In this document: positions 19,234-31,988 of the stretch, in pieces | How positions within the stretch are numbered: position 1 is the first letter of the stretch | How the letters are laid out: each line of letters starts with the position of its first letter | Made by a program: the position numbers and the translations under genes | Notes under the pieces: generated by a model | Seen by the model: only the letters and a program-made list of their open reading frames with translations | What the model was told of the DNA's origin: nothing | Databases searched by the model: none | Source: Galaxea fascicularis | Lineage: Eukaryota > Cnidaria > Anthozoa > Scleractinia > Euphylliidae | Reading direction: 5' to 3' | Length of the DNA: 64,000 bases | Assembly: GCA_948470475.1 (NCBI GenBank) | Contig: OX419347.1 | Span: 17,345,675-17,409,674 of the forward strand

Positions 19234-22200
19234 CTGGTGATTGGGTAACAAAGTTGCTATCAGTAACACATTCGTATTTTTAAAGCGATCCTTAAGGCAG
19301 ACACTACTTTTAACTAAACAGGCGGAAAAATGTTGAGAGTTGTGTCTCAATCTGAAGGTTAAGGAAAAAAAAACAAAACAAAACAAAAAAGAAAACGGAC
19401 ATGACTACAGCTTATATTTTCTCTTTATTGAATTCCCCCACCCCCTGGGCATGGCAGAAATCCTGTTGGCATATATGTTTTTTGTTTGAGTGAACCGGAT
19501 TTTTTTGGTACATAAAATTACAGCTTTTTCACCCTCCGATCCACTTTGTGATTTATGATGACCATTGGAAAAGGAAAACATCTCAATTAACCCTTTGCTT
19601 CCCAATAGTGACCACCAACTAACTACTGCTTACCATGTCGCTGTTAAGCATACAGGGCATGACAACACAGCAAATCGGATCACCAGGGATCAGTTGAGTT
19701 AACATTTATACAAATTCTCCCTACTTGTAACATATGAATTGTGTGAGAATCCAGTATAAGGAGAATTCACATATGAAAGGGTTAATCACTCAAGGATGCC
19801 TCTACTTGCAGCGTGTATTGTGTGACTTTGCGTGACATAAAACACATTTAATTAATGTCACAAACCACCGTTAAAACTCAAACGTGAAGTGGTTACCTCC
19901 ACAGCTAACACAAGGGTATTGCACTCTCCATTTGTGACAAGGCGTTGTGTGGCACTGTGTGGTGTTGTGTGGCTTCTCACTAAGAAGGTCACTGCAGTAA
20001 TGAGATGGTAACGTTATCCATGTGCCGTTGCCAAGCTTCTTTCTACACTCCACTGCACGAGATTTATTGCCGCCTCCGCAAGGAACTGAACACTGCATAA
20101 GGGATGCCAAAACTATTTAAGAAGTTTAAGGGTTTCAAATTCTTTTTTGATTCCACCTCCTCTTCATCAACAAAGTCAAATTAAATTCATTGAAAGGCAA
20201 TCTAAACCCGTATTTTTTGGTGGCAAAATGTTTTCCAAACACAAGAGGTCGTTATCTCATAAGTTCGTTAGTCCGTCATTCACTCACTTCGTGCGGTACC
20301 ATCATTCGTGCTTCGTCACGTCAAACCGTGAAAAGAGAAAAAAAATGCAATTGATACTACAGAGGTCTGGTACCCTACAACTTGTGTGTTCATTGGATGC
20401 ATTTTTCCTGGACAATGCTTTTTCCAAGGATAAAAAAGAATGAGAGCAACAGAAAACAGACACTTCACTGCCACATGGTAACAAAAGTATAATGTTATTT
20501 TCACCAGATTTTCTTGGGTAATCAAAGATCCCTAAAAATCGCTACTATTTCTACAACCATCAAGCTTGAGGAAAACAACAGTACTAACCTTTGTCCAGTT
20601 TCCTGGAATCCACTCGGGCAAGCAATCGATTTGATTACACTTCTGTATCCTGACCGGTTCTGATAAATGCGCGCATTCTGACTTGGTTAGAATATTTGTT
20701 ACACCCTTAGTAATCACTTGTACGCATGTCACGTTGCGATACTGCTGGCCTCCTCCGCACTTCTCCGAGCACGGGCTCCAAACGCCAGGTTGAAATCTAA
20801 GAATGTTTGTGAAAAAAAGACAAATGGGGTGAGATTTATTGAAAGAAAATCTGTAAACTCTCTACATTTCACACATTTGGCCATGACAGTGCTTTACGCA
20901 TGCGTGCAGCTACCTATTACTATAGCTTCCCTGTATTATTTTCTTAATTGGATGAATCGCGAGGTAGAGACACCGTTAGAAAACACTGGAGTAACGGCCG
21001 CTAAGAACAGTCTTCACGTACGTTCTGGGACAAGGGGCCTGGTTGCAAGGAACAGATTCTGCCGGTTTGGAGCTGTTATCACAGTAAACTGGAGTCACTT
21101 CAGAGTGGTCATCTTCACGGTGACACGTGACTTTAATCAGTTGAACCCCTGGAAAGAAAGCAATTGATTTTATAATATAATTAATTTTGTATAGTTTGGT
21201 AACTGTCTTATATTTTCCTTTATGATGTAGAGCTCGTTTTAGCTACCCGTTGTAGTTTTTCACGAGGAGAGTGACATGTCGTTGAACTTTTTTCTGCTTT
21301 CATTGAGTTTACCCATTATATTTTCTTCCCCAAGATGGTTAAAGTTACGCTGGAAAACATATTGTAATTTTAGTGAATAATACTTGGTTGTCTTGCTTCA
21401 AGAGGGTTTTTAGTCCTCGCTCCCTTTCTTCTCACTGGAAGTCAATATTTCTAGACTTAGCACCATGTGTACCAAATGCCGTTAAAATAGTACTCGGGCA
21501 TTTGTTTTGCAGCCTCGATTTTGAAATGTCTCAAATTGCACTTGCCTTAACACTAGTGCAACCCAGAGAACTGTTAAAATAACATGCACCCATTAATGAC
21601 AAATTGTACCCAACGCTGTGCGATTTCCGATACGTTTTGTCAACAGTCAAATATGGAATCGACTCGTCTCGGAAGGCACTCTGAAGTCTATGCTTAGGTA
21701 GAGTAGCGGGGGAGTCAGGGAAGGATGGAACCCCTGTCATTCCTTCTAAAGGAAGGAATGAAAGGGAATAATGAAATATCAAGCAATCTCTCGATATTTC
21801 ATTATACAGTCCCAACCTTCTTTCTGACGCTGTATAGGGAGGAGTCTCATACCTCCAGCACACGAAGCACTACAGCTGCCCTCATTCGCTTGCTTCCACA
21901 TGAATCTGGTACTACCTCCATTTCCCGGAATATAAAAACTGTACGCGATGCCAGGGTTTGCGTGAATCCCGGAGTAGATATACTGACGATGTAACGAAAG
22001 TAATTCAAATCGGATTTAAAGTGTATAATCGCTCGTTAAATTAAATTTGGCATAAATCAGTAAGGAATACTGCTGCGGAATTTGTAGTTTTAAATTCAGG
22101 TGGTGTGTCTCTTTGTCTGATGAACTGCGGCGAAAAACTACAATCGTAGACAAACTTGAGACTGCAATGGCGTTTGAGTTTAAAAAAATGACTTTGCACA

Positions 22201-25092
22201 CAAGGTCGATGCATTAGAAATGCTCCCTCCAAAGTGTTAACTTTGAATCTTGTGTACTGCACGCATTATAGTGAATAAAAGGATTTTGAACCCAGAAGAA
22301 GAGGGGATGGGAACAGGCGATAAGCAGCGTCACCTCTATACGAATTGGGTTTCAAAAAATCATAGTTTATCGAAGGAAATACTCAAAAACAGAGAGAAAA
22401 CCATCCGGAAGCGAAAAAACACTTGGTGGGGTAAGGACTAGGTAATGGGGAAGGGTGGCGTAAGGAATAGAGAGAGGCAGGATCACTTCCCACCCCCGCT
22501 ACCGTTCGCTGCCTTAGCTTTAAGCGCTCATTGCACAGCTAATTTGAGAACAAGCTCGGCGCACAGCGTAGTGACGTAATGTGTGTACTGTTCAGAAAAT
22601 GAAGGTTAAAAAATCGCCACCATGGCCTGAAGTGCTTCATTGGTTGGTCCTCGGATATGAATTATCTCCGCAAAATTGATGCTGTCCATTTTGTGGTAGA
22701 TTGATGTCCCCACCGCCTTGTATGTAGCTGTCCAGCTTGGTACCGGCACGTAATATCTACCTGTCTGGTCAGACCGCACACCTAAGGGAAGGTCAAGGGA
22801 ACTTTGGTAACAGTTCTGACTATCGTGTGAGTGGATCAGCTACGGATCTTTCACCACCAAAAAGACCTGACCCCTTTTCGCCTTCTGTGACTGGGGAGAA
22901 AGAAGAGGAAGAGATGGAGGGAAGGAAAGAGAAAGATGGAAAGAAACAAGAAAACTAGTGAAAAATGGAGAGGCTGCGTTAACTACAGTTAATAAACTGC
23001 CTGTTTAACCATAGTTAAGTAGATAAACGGTTATCTGCTATTTCTCGAGATTGAATTTAATTTTATGCTATTGTTATCTACATACTTAGGAAATTTTTCG
23101 ATTTCCCCAGCTCGCGAATCGAAACTTGAGTTGCATCCCTTGGAATGATGACCATAGTGTCTCCTTGTCGTCCTAGGAAGTTAGAATACTAAATTACCAT
23201 ACAGATTTTTCAAATGGTCAAACAACCTCACTCAGTGTCAACATCAATTTAATCCGGCGATCAGACAAGACAGGGCTACTTGAAGCCTATACTCGGGCTG
23301 GTATCAAATTTCCTTGCAGTGCAAGAATGCACTGCGTCGTTCCCAGTTTTTACTCGTTCAGGCACAAAAACCACGCAAAAGCACGAAAAAAAATTCTGGA
23401 GAGTAACCCTTGACTCGTTGCGGTATTTAGCGCGACTTAAAGTGAGATATAAAGAACATATTTAGGGTTTTCGTCTTACCGTAGACCCGATAGTCCTTAG
23501 TATACAAGCCTGTCCTCAAAATACAGGAACTACCATCTCCACCGCAGTTTAAACATCGATCGTATACTTTTCCAGAATTCAGCTTCTTATCGCAGCCAAC
23601 TTTCTACGCGTCGAAAGAGAAAAATCTTCGATCAATCTCAAATTACTCACTCTTTAACTCACTCACTCTGCACTCAATCAAGGAATCAATTAATCAATCA
23701 ATCAATCACTGGACTAATTAATCATTAAATCAATTGATAAATAATTCAATCCAATTGATAAATATGTTTTTCAGTCTATCTTGGGATAAACTATCATTCC
23801 ATTAATCAATTGGTCGGTTGATCGATCAAGCTGATGGGGCATTCAAGCAAAAATTAAAAGCGATTAAAGAAAGGGAAGGCAGATAAAAACGAATCAATCG
23901 ATTAAATCAATTAGTCAAACATTTAAACAGACGAAAAAAGCCTTGGTGCGAAGGTTAAGTTGTCAGTAAATTAACAAAATAAAAATGAATTGAGAAGTCG
24001 TCAGTACTTACAATGCATTTTCCCTCAATGCACACATCGTAGACATATGGATTGCTTTCGCACCTTGTCCCGTCCTTCACGTGGCCGAAGAATGATCCTT
24101 TTCTTCCAGTTACACAAGCCAACATACACTTTTTAGCCCCTTAAATTAAAGCAAAGATAAGAAATCCAAACTGTATGATTTTATCAGGCAATCCTTGAAA
24201 AATAACTTGATCTATATGCAGCGGACTGAAGACAAAATAACTGGCAGTCGATGACTTATGTAGTCTAATGAAAATTACTGCGTTGTATTATCTTAAACTG
24301 TATGGTGTTCTGTTGATAGCGTCGTATCAACTGTAGAGAGCGTTTTCACCTACGTGACCAGTGGTCATATTGGTTAAGTGAAGCAAAACAAAGTATTTGC
24401 AAAAAAAAAAAAAGAGTTCAGTTCCCAGAGGGTTAGCCTGGTACACCAGTATGACCACCCTTTCTTGTTTTGGTACACCAGCATCGCCGCCGTGACGTCA
24501 TATTACATTGCGTTCCATCTCAGTATAACGTTTTGCGCTGGTGTCAATTACAATGGATTGATCTCTTGTTGCAGTATATAATTGACTTTTGCGACGTATA
24601 GGGAACAGAGAGCCCAAACAACATCTTAGCGTGTACACACAGTTTTGGAAATAATCGATTGACAGTTATTTTTACAGGCATACCTCCCATAAAATACGCG
24701 CGATATCTCGTGGAGCCAATGTTATACTTTTCGCACTGTTCTTGCCGAAACCGGTCTACAGTACATTCCTGGAAAGAGGAGTACAGTTATGAGGTGACGT
24801 GCCTTGATAAACCGGTTTTACAGGATTATTGTTAGACAACCGAAGATTTGTTACATTTAAAAGAGGATTTTTCATCTGCTTTTATAAAATAACTAAGATA
24901 GTACGCGCGCTCTGATTGGCTGAGAGGCGTGTTTGCATGAGAGTATGTAAACATGGTTGTGTGACGCGTTGTAGTTTTTAGAGGAAGTTATTTTATAAAA
25001 GCAATAGAAAACTTTTTTCCTGTCTTTGCATAGCCTGATATAAACACTCGACAGTTATGCAAACCCTCGACTTCGTCTCGGGTTTGCACAAC

Positions 25093-25137
<45 letters not shown>

Positions 25138-28100
25138 CAAACACGGAAAACGTTTTCTATTGCTTATATATTAAGATTTATTCATGCGCTATATCATACC
25201 ATATATTTTCTCGTCGGAGGCGCGAATAAACGAGAAACCATTTGGAGTTATTGAACACACCTGAGTGCTGCACATTTTAAAGTATCCTTTGCTGGATCCT
25301 TTGCAATATTCTCCAAAGTATTGAGGGCTACAGGAAAAATAGAAACAATGTTTGAATACCCCTTACTAAAACATAGCGTAAACGTACACGACATAACATC
25401 GCGTAGCGTAAACTCACAAAACAAATAGCACGGTTACTTTTGAAAGAAAACAAAATACCGGTTAAACATATAACTTTCAAAGAACTTACGCGGGATTAAT
25501 ACATTTCCGGCTTCTGTACTTCACTCCTCCTCCACAAGTCCTTGTGCATGCGCTGTAAGAACCCCATGATCCCCACCCGCCATCAACAGGCGGAGGAAGA
25601 AAGGACCCCACATCAGAGCACTTGCCAGCTCGACACCACTGTAACAAGGCAAAAACGCAATTAAAGACTTCTTTGTAAGCTATGTTTGAGTGAAATTATC
25701 CTTTTGATAGCTTCTTTCTCATCAAGAATCTAAAAGTGCAAAACGACTCTCAAAAGTTATAAATGAAGCCTAAAACTATGCATTCAATACTTTATACTTT
25801 TGAGTTGTGATGCGGTGGCTACATGAAAGCAGCCAGTGGGTGATGGTTTCTTGTTGAATATTTGTCATGTATGTCTGGTTGGTAATTATTTATCTTAAAT
25901 TTCATTTTACCTTTCTATGGCCACATTTAGTTCCTTCTGCGACCGGTGCCCCTCGACTGTAACAGCTACCCCCTGACTGTGTACAGTACAGAGCTCCACA
26001 GCTTTCCTGGTATAATGCGAATACAGTTTGTTAGTGAGATATGGTTTCCCAAATTGCCATCGTTGTTTCATCCTTCACCATCATCACCGCCATAAAAAGT
26101 GTTATATATCTTCATCTACACAGTTTTCTTTTATCATTGTTATCATCAACACCACCACTAACATCATCATCATCATCATCGTCGTCGTCATCATCATCAT
26201 TGTCATTGTCTTTATTGACAAATCATCAAATAATTACTATCGTCGTTATGAATATCTCCATCTTTAGGTCTGACCTGAAAATCTCGATTAATGCAACTTC
26301 ATCAATGTACCTCAGCATCAGGTACTTACCCTGAGTGAAGGACACGCTCTAAATTTTATCCCGTGAGCCAGCTGGCACTGTTTATCTATGTCAGTTATGT
26401 ATCCGGACGGAAGAGTTGGACCGGGCAGCTGTTTCGGTGGCTTGTTGTGAAAGCAAGTCTTTTTCCTTGAAAAAAAATGTTTTTCCACTCACGCTCCCTT
26501 ACACAATCGATGTTTTACAGCAGTTAACGGTAATTTAAAATAGCTTTTAACAAGCCACAATTCAACCATGAGTTGGATCCAAATTCCATAATTTTTGATG
26601 GCGCAAATCTATCCTTAAGATGAATGTCCGTAGAAGATGCCAAGAACGAAAATCCGTTACTCTCCTATTGGCGAACTTTTACAGGATGGTTTTACAGTTC
26701 AGTCTTGAGGGGTGTGCTGTGCACTGGTTTTCGAAACATGTTTTCGATGCCTATTTTCGATACCCCTGATTTTCGATACCTTTTGTGGAGTTTGCGGATC
26801 GGTGACGAAAGCGAAACTCCGTAGTTTGTTCCTCATTCCATTACCGTTACTAATTAATATTAGCAGTGATCGACACGATTTAAAAACTTACGTAAATATC
26901 TTTTTCAACCTATGTTTGCTGCATGAGGACCAACGGAAGGCGTTGGGACCTGATGACTGCATACTGTGCATGATGTAACCCTTGGCACAGTCTCCTGAGT
27001 CATGGGGAAGACCGATGCTGTTTAAAATAATCAGAACAGTTGGGTGCACGTTAATCACAGCGTTACCATAAGCACTCTTAACACAACCCCCTCACCGCCT
27101 ACTCCGGGTAGACCTTGAACTTTGTTTGGCCCTGCTTTTACATCTAGCTGACGCACCTACGGATTGATTGCCGGTCATATGCGGCGACCTACGTATTTCT
27201 CAATAACCTTTTTATCGCCTCCAGTGATAAGAAACCACCCGATGTTCCTTTAAATTTGAGCTTTAATCAAATTGGCAGGTACGTACATTGACGGTAGACC
27301 TGGGATATTCTCTGCTATCTAGAGATGACATTGTCTGATGGACTACGTCAGGGGCCAATGCTTTACGTTGGTTACATATTACTTTGCGATGCCGGAGCTG
27401 AATAAATGTCAACGTAAAATGCCGGGACACTCAGAATTGTAATGATGTACACTAACGGTTTTAAGGGTTTGTGAAACAATACGGGGCATATCCTGCATAT
27501 CATTGCGAGGTGCCTCTACTCAACTCTCCCCCTCCTCCCCACAACAACCCAACACCGGGAAGGTACCCTCCGCTTGAAAATAATTTTCTAACTAGTGCAA
27601 TCAAGAACGTCTGACTTTCGTCCTCGTCCTGTATATTTTACAACTAACTAATAATGTGCGAACACCCGTACGATGTTTAGCCTTACTTGTGTCCCATTTC
27701 GTGTGCCACTGTGTAGGCCACAGACAGACCACGCGCGTCATTGATACTGACTCCCCAGTCGTTACTGCATGGTACATTATAGTACGCTAGACCTGGAATT
27801 GAATTTAAGGCCGGACACTATTGATTATTTACTGAGAGTGGTAAAAATCTGAGCCAGAAGCCGTGAGGCTAGTTGGTCTCATTACCCTACCGAGTTTCCG
27901 TTCCCCTTTTTCAGCGATCAGGAAACTAAGCAACTTTACAAAGTTATAACCTGTGGTCTGGAGACTGTCACCACAATAACAGTTTCTTTTATATATCCAG
28001 GAGCCCGCGATGACTGAGTGATTTTCAGCTGTGATCTTAAGGAAGCTGTTGAAATGGTTGCAGAGGGAAATCGCTCCCTGCAATGATTTTCAGCGAAAGA

Positions 28101-31100
28101 GCGATTTGTTCAAAAATTTTCCCCTGTTATATACAGATAACGTGTATGTGTGTCTTCCTCTAACTTACCATCAATATAGCAGCTCTCTAAGCCACACATT
28201 TCCCTGTAAGATCCCCAAAAAGAGTAAACGATGTGTTAGACCATTTAAAATGGAGTTCGGGTGACTTAATGTAATCATTGAGAATTCTCAAATCGTGGCT
28301 AAAGGAGCCAGAGGAGACCACAAAACCTGGTTTGTTCCTTTTCTTACTTTCCCCGCTAATTTTTAATTCGTTACTCCTACTATATTTGTCCTCGGTCTTA
28401 GAGATGAAATAACGAAAGGAACATTCAAGGAATGACAAAAATACGGGCTTGCCATAACTGTTTCAGTATATTTTTTCAGGGAATTGAAACAAATTGGGTT
28501 CTTCAAGTAATTGAGTTTAAGCAGGTAACAATAATAATAATAATAATAATAATGATGATGATGATGATGATGACAGCATTTAGCCAGAGAACCCACATAG
28601 TCAAAAGCAGGTTTTTACTGAGTTTGATTGTGGTGCGGTAAAGGAATTCGAAAGAAAGAATGAAACAACTCGAGACTGTATTACATGCATATCGGTGGAG
28701 TTCAGTGATCGATTTCATGGTGAAAGAACGAAACAAAATGTAGTCTCACTGAACGATATGTATCGAGTCTAAATTATAGGGTATACGTAGTGTATTAAGC
28801 CTGGTATGTTGTAGCCTCTTGTTATTTCTGTCTTAATTACAAGTGCAGTTTCTTAAAAGGTTGCTTACGGAGGGACCCCACCCAAGAGATGAATGGGCCA
28901 ACAGCTATTTCAATTAATGATGTCCGCGTTGTTGTTTGTGTTGTGAATACAGCCTCACGTCTAATTCGGTTAACAAAGGGTTCTGATCCTCACCTCGTTA
29001 GCAAGGCAGCGTGGTCATAATGCTCACTTATTCCATCGGGTACGTTTCTTACAGCGCTCCATGATCTGAATTTCCCTAGATACTGTGCTGCCGAACGTAT
29101 ATTGTTTGCTGCAATGTCCAAATCAGGCTGACAACAAAGCAAACGGCAAATGAGTTTACCCATAGATGAGTTTAACCCTTCACCTTTCTGTTGGATGATG
29201 TATTGATATCATGATAAGAACATACATGCTAGCAGTCATTTCTGGGAGATAAAGGGTTAGAGGTTAGAGGGTTTTTCAACTGATGAATATCTGTATCCAC
29301 CTCAGTCGTTATTCAAAACGCTGTTAGCGTTTACTTACATCAAATCCTTCCAACATGAAAACTTTGACAAGCACCCAGTTTACGTTCATCCCAATTGAAC
29401 TATCTTTGTACAGTCTGTTTATCTAGAAAACAAAATCAGAATAGGTACAGTTCATTAAAATACTTCTCGATAATTGCTTGATTCATGCTGTATCATTAGT
29501 CCAACTGATACAGAGTCTTTCCGTTCGTCCGTCCGTCCACGTACCCATCCCGCCATCCAAGCGCTTGGTCCGTCTGTCAGTCTCTCTCAGTGTCAGTTCA
29601 TCCGTACACCCGTTAACTCACCCGACAACTCATCTAACCACTCATCAACTCGTCTAAAGTCAAATTGAAGAGCAGTATCATTTTAGAATGCATGCAAAGT
29701 TAAATTAAACAGAGCTACTTCTATATAGTTAACTAAAGCTTGATATCTTTCGTCTTAACATACATTCACTCATCCATTAAAACTATCTATTTGTCCGTTT
29801 AATACCAGGTTTGCCACTTTTATCAGGTATTCCAGTGTTCCATTGCCATAGTAATCACAAGTTGTCTTGTCAGCCGTCAGCATAGCTTCAATAAACACGG
29901 GCCCGGAATAGACGCCTTGTTGGTTGCTTGCATTGTCGTCTCGTCTCGTGTGCTTTTTTCCTGGATTGTATCGCAAGAAAACACATAACTCTGCTTAGAA
30001 GTTGGAGAATTCTTTCAGGCATGCGCTCTTACATCGCCTGTCACATTCCTGACAAGCGATCACGTGGACAAATCGGATTTGACCTGATCTCGCCTTCGGC
30101 GTCGTCCCTAAGAGATCTGGGTATGAGATTACATGTGGCAACAAACAGCTTGCAGGTTGGACACCACAAAAAGCATGGCCAAACCTCTTTTATCGAGATG
30201 CCTGTACCTGCATTATTTTGTAATCTTTGTTGTCATGGAATACATACCCGAAAATGGAATTGTCTTTGTTTGGCTGAGGATACTGTGTATGATTCTTCTT
30301 GATATCACGTGGTGACCCGTTTCTTTCAACCCGATGCGCCTGCGCAGCTTCCTTGGCAATGGCTCAATTTTGTACAAATGACCATCACTCATAATGGCTC
30401 CACTCTGGAAAAGAACAATGTTTTTTTTGCAGACATGGAAACGAAAATGGCCTCTTTGCCTGTCGAAAACTACGCGAAGTGCATAGTGCTCAATACAATA
30501 CGATGGAATCCCTTTAGATTTCATTACAAAATTCTCAACCAAAACTTTAAAAAATGCATAGTAACGTAGGAGTGTGTTCTCACGCCACTTAGAGTAGTTT
30601 TTAATTGAGTGTCGTTAAACCTAAGCCAAAGCAATTGCTCTAACCAATCACAACACATGAAAACCTCACAATCAACCAATGAGAATATAAAGTAATTCCA
30701 TGTAGCCGACACCATGCGCGGGAAAATGCGCGAGAGCAAGTCACGATTGGGTTTGGTTTTGCTTCTCACTGGATGGAAAAATGGCGCGAGTTTTGTCAAC
30801 CAATGACAGAGTGAAGTAGGCAAAACCAAAGACCGTGTAGTACTGTATCACTGAATGCTTACAACTAACCAGTTCTCCTGTTTCCCCGGTTTCCCGAACA
30901 GCCACATGTGACTCGGAATCGGAAGTCACATGACCCTCATAGAATCGCCCCCGCGGATGATATATTTCCTTGGTCAGCAGTCCATCAGCAGTCTTCCTTT
31001 CGACCGAGAGTCCTCCCCTCCCAATGACGTTATCATTAGGATTTAACACCAATTCCATATGTTTACCAAATGTTGACAAGCTGTACCTCTTCTGAGTCGA

Positions 31101-31988
31101 GCGCGAACTGCGTTTCCTTTCAATGTGGCGGACGAGTTGTGTTAAGTCATACTCTGGAACTTTAAGATTGTTTGATAAAATCCGGTGAGTTACGGGAATT
31201 AATTACTATTATTATTGTAGGGCTTAGACACGAAATTTGTGATACAGACATAAATCTTTTAAAAACAAAGGAATAGTTATCATCGCATCACATTACTGAT
31301 GACGTGTTATTTAGCATAGCACTTGGAAAAGAAAAAAGAATGAAAACAAATAAAGGAAAGAAAGAAAGAAAAGACCGAACGAACGAACGAAATGAACGTC
31401 TGAGCTGAAGGAATGAGGCGAACGAATACGCTTACCTTTGTCTTGCGAGTCTGTGTCTAGATATTTTCTCAGTTCACTGTTTGATAAAATCGTGTGCAAT
31501 TGCGGTCTAAAAGTATCTGTTACCTGACCAAAAACAAGCGACGCACGTGGTATAAGAAACGAATGGGGTAATGAAGACTTAAAGAGCATATATACGTACA
31601 ATACAAACCTGAATTGCCCATAAAATGCACTTCTGAATAGTTTAGCTTCAATTAATCCATACAGAGCCATATAACAATTTTGAGTACAAAATGAAGAAGG
31701 CAAGGCCGAGAATCGAAATCTTTGTACATACCAAGTTTTGGTTTACAACATTTCGGCTCTATTGAAGAGTCAGGGTCATGTAGCTAACCTTAAACTCTCC
31801 CTTTAACTTCACTTTTTAAATAGTTTAAACTGATTTAGTGGTCAAACTCTCAGAAAACCTAGCCTCCTCAACTTTGACTGAAAAAAATTGGTATTTCTTG
31901 GAGGTAAGACAGCATGCAATTTGCAGTAAAAACGAGGATAACTTACCTTATAAAAACATACGAAACAAGTTAACACAAAACATTTCAT
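18931..31988 (-). CDS. ADAMTS-type secreted zinc metalloprotease, 24 traced exons
   Basis: I assembled this gene from minus-strand exons by GT-AG sites, reading phase and domain continuity; every junction keeps frame. Order: signal exon, propeptide, reprolysin catalytic domain with HEMGHNIGLPHD, disintegrin-like, central TSP1, Cys-rich, spacer, three more TSP1 repeats and part of another, then a WSC/apple-like module. The family cleaves extracellular-matrix proteins outside the cell. Catalytic histidines, glutamate and the following Asp are all present. The domain set fits a full-length ADAMTS up to the spacer; the C-terminal WSC-like module is unusual. The final exon after 18931 is not found. 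Exon borders may be off by one or two bases. Which vertebrate ADAMTS it is closest to cannot be told by eye. Confidence 0.85.
19590..19790. repeat. Dispersed non-coding repeat with inverted 'ttaaccctt' ends
   Basis: Lies in an ADAMTS intron. It starts ttaaccctttgcttccc and ends gaaagggttaa, so its outer ends are inverted. It is related in style to 8985-9140 and 29165-29265. Confidence 0.5.
19897..21148 (-). CDS. ADAMTS exons 21-23: C-terminal TSP1 repeats
   Basis: Exons: 21022-21148 (GVQLIKVTCHRED, ending NQAPCPRT), 20589-20796 (VWSPCSEKCGGGQQYRNVTC..., ending EWIPGNWTK) and 19897-20092 (CSVPCGGGNKSRAVEC..., ending YPCVSCGG). They complete the second repeat, a third and a fourth, and then start a fifth that is cut after 'SCGG' by the intron. 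TSP1 repeats bind glycosaminoglycans and matrix. The CSxxCGGG and tryptophan patterns also fit sites for C-mannosylation and O-fucosylation. Confidence 0.8.
21853..23172 (-). CDS. ADAMTS exons 18-20: spacer domain and start of TSP1 repeat 2
   Basis: Exons: 23086-23172 (MVIIPRDATQVSIREL, the 'IP.GA..I.I.E' spacer signature), 22621-22781 (VRSDQTGRYYVPVPSW..., ending IIHIRGPTNEALQAM) and 21853-21982 (YIYSGIHANPGIAYSFYIPG, then TSP1 start EGSCSASCAGG). Phases run 1, 0, 1. The donor after exon 19 (gtggcg) is weak, so that border is less secure. Confidence 0.75.
23480..26465 (-). CDS. ADAMTS exons 11-17: disintegrin-like, central TSP1 and Cys-rich domains
   Basis: Exons: 26330-26465 (KKTCFHNKPPKQLPG..., ending RACPSLR), 25911-26006 (ESCGALYCTQSGGSC..., PVAEGTKCG), 25490-25638 (WCRAGKC, then TSP1 GGWGSWGSYSACTRTCGGG), 25261-25327 (PQYFGEYCKGSSKGYFKMC), 24684-24768 (ECTVDRFRQEQCEKYNIGS), 24012-24139 (CMLACVTGRKGSFF, VKDGTRC, DVCIEGKC) and 23480-23603 (VGCDKKLNSGKVYDRC, NCGGDGSSC). 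The cysteine spacing follows the ADAMTS ancillary domains that bind substrates and matrix. Confidence 0.85.
24875..25168. mobile_element. Nested foldback element in an ADAMTS intron
   Basis: Two inverted pairs are visible. 'Ttttataaaataac' (about 24880) pairs with 'gttattttataaaa' (about 24988), and 'aagcaatagaaaac' (about 25000) pairs with 'gttttctattgctt' (about 25152). Inside the second pair lies 'gcatagcctgatataaacac' and its inverted copy. No coding potential is seen; the 65-aa frame here is a by-product. Confidence 0.65.
26150..26215. repeat. (ATC)n-like microsatellite
   Basis: A run of catcat/cgtcgt triplets in an ADAMTS intron. It creates the low-complexity Ser- and Ile-rich frames here, which are not genes. 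Confidence 0.8.
26892..29960 (-). CDS. ADAMTS exons 5-10: reprolysin catalytic domain
   Basis: Exons: 29806-29960 (VFIEAMLTADKT), 29339-29422 (INRLYKDSSIGMNVNWVLVK), 28994-29127 (ending EHYDHAALLTR), 28169-28203 (EMCGLESCYIDG, only about 35 bp), 27687-27792 (ending TVAHEMGH) and 26892-27017 (IGLPHDSGDC... ending KHRLKKIFT). The zinc-binding motif is split by an intron inside HEMGHN/IGLPHD, as in many ADAMTS genes. All three histidines and the catalytic glutamate are present, so activity is expected. The segment SSGPNAFRWSSCS matches the family pattern after the active site. Confidence 0.85.
28529..28575. repeat. Compound (AAT)n(GAT)n microsatellite
   Basis: About eight aat units followed by about seven gat units, in an ADAMTS intron. 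Confidence 0.85.
29165..29265. repeat. Short dispersed repeat with inverted 'taaccctt' ends
   Basis: Begins taacccttcacctttctg and ends agataaagggtta. It is another member of the 'aaccctt' style seen at 8985 and 19590. Confidence 0.45.
30248..31988 (-). CDS. ADAMTS exons 1-4: signal peptide and propeptide
   Basis: Exon 1 (31947-31988) starts MKCFVLTCFVCFYK, a short hydrophobic leader, and ends in phase 0 at gtaagt. Exon 2 (31436-31523) reads VTDTFRPQLHTIL; exon 3 (30870-31159) reads VPEYDLTQLVRHIERKRS and then a typical propeptide with FGKHMELVLNPND; exon 4 (30248-30404) has GAIMSDGHLYKIEPL, which resembles the 'G.I...G..Y.IEPL' signature of reprolysin propeptides. Basic clusters RKLRRR and KKHTRR (the latter at the start of the next exon) are candidate proprotein-convertase sites. 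Exon 1 is the least certain, because its hydrophobic core is short. Confidence 0.7.
30595..30835. repeat. Non-coding repeat rich in 'ccaat' boxes, in an ADAMTS intron
   Basis: Holds several caaccaatga/aaccaatca words and 'atggcgcgagttttgtcaac'. The same vocabulary recurs in lipase intron 4 (39110-39330, 44000-44220, 55375-55580), so it looks like a dispersed element rather than a promoter. Confidence 0.5.

Noticed and set aside
26028..26334. Ser- and Ile-rich small proteins
   Set aside because: Both frames are translations of an (ATC)n microsatellite inside an ADAMTS intron.
31311..31703. 130-aa frame as a separate gene
   Set aside because: Only the part at 31436-31523 is coding (an ADAMTS propeptide exon); the rest is intron read-through.
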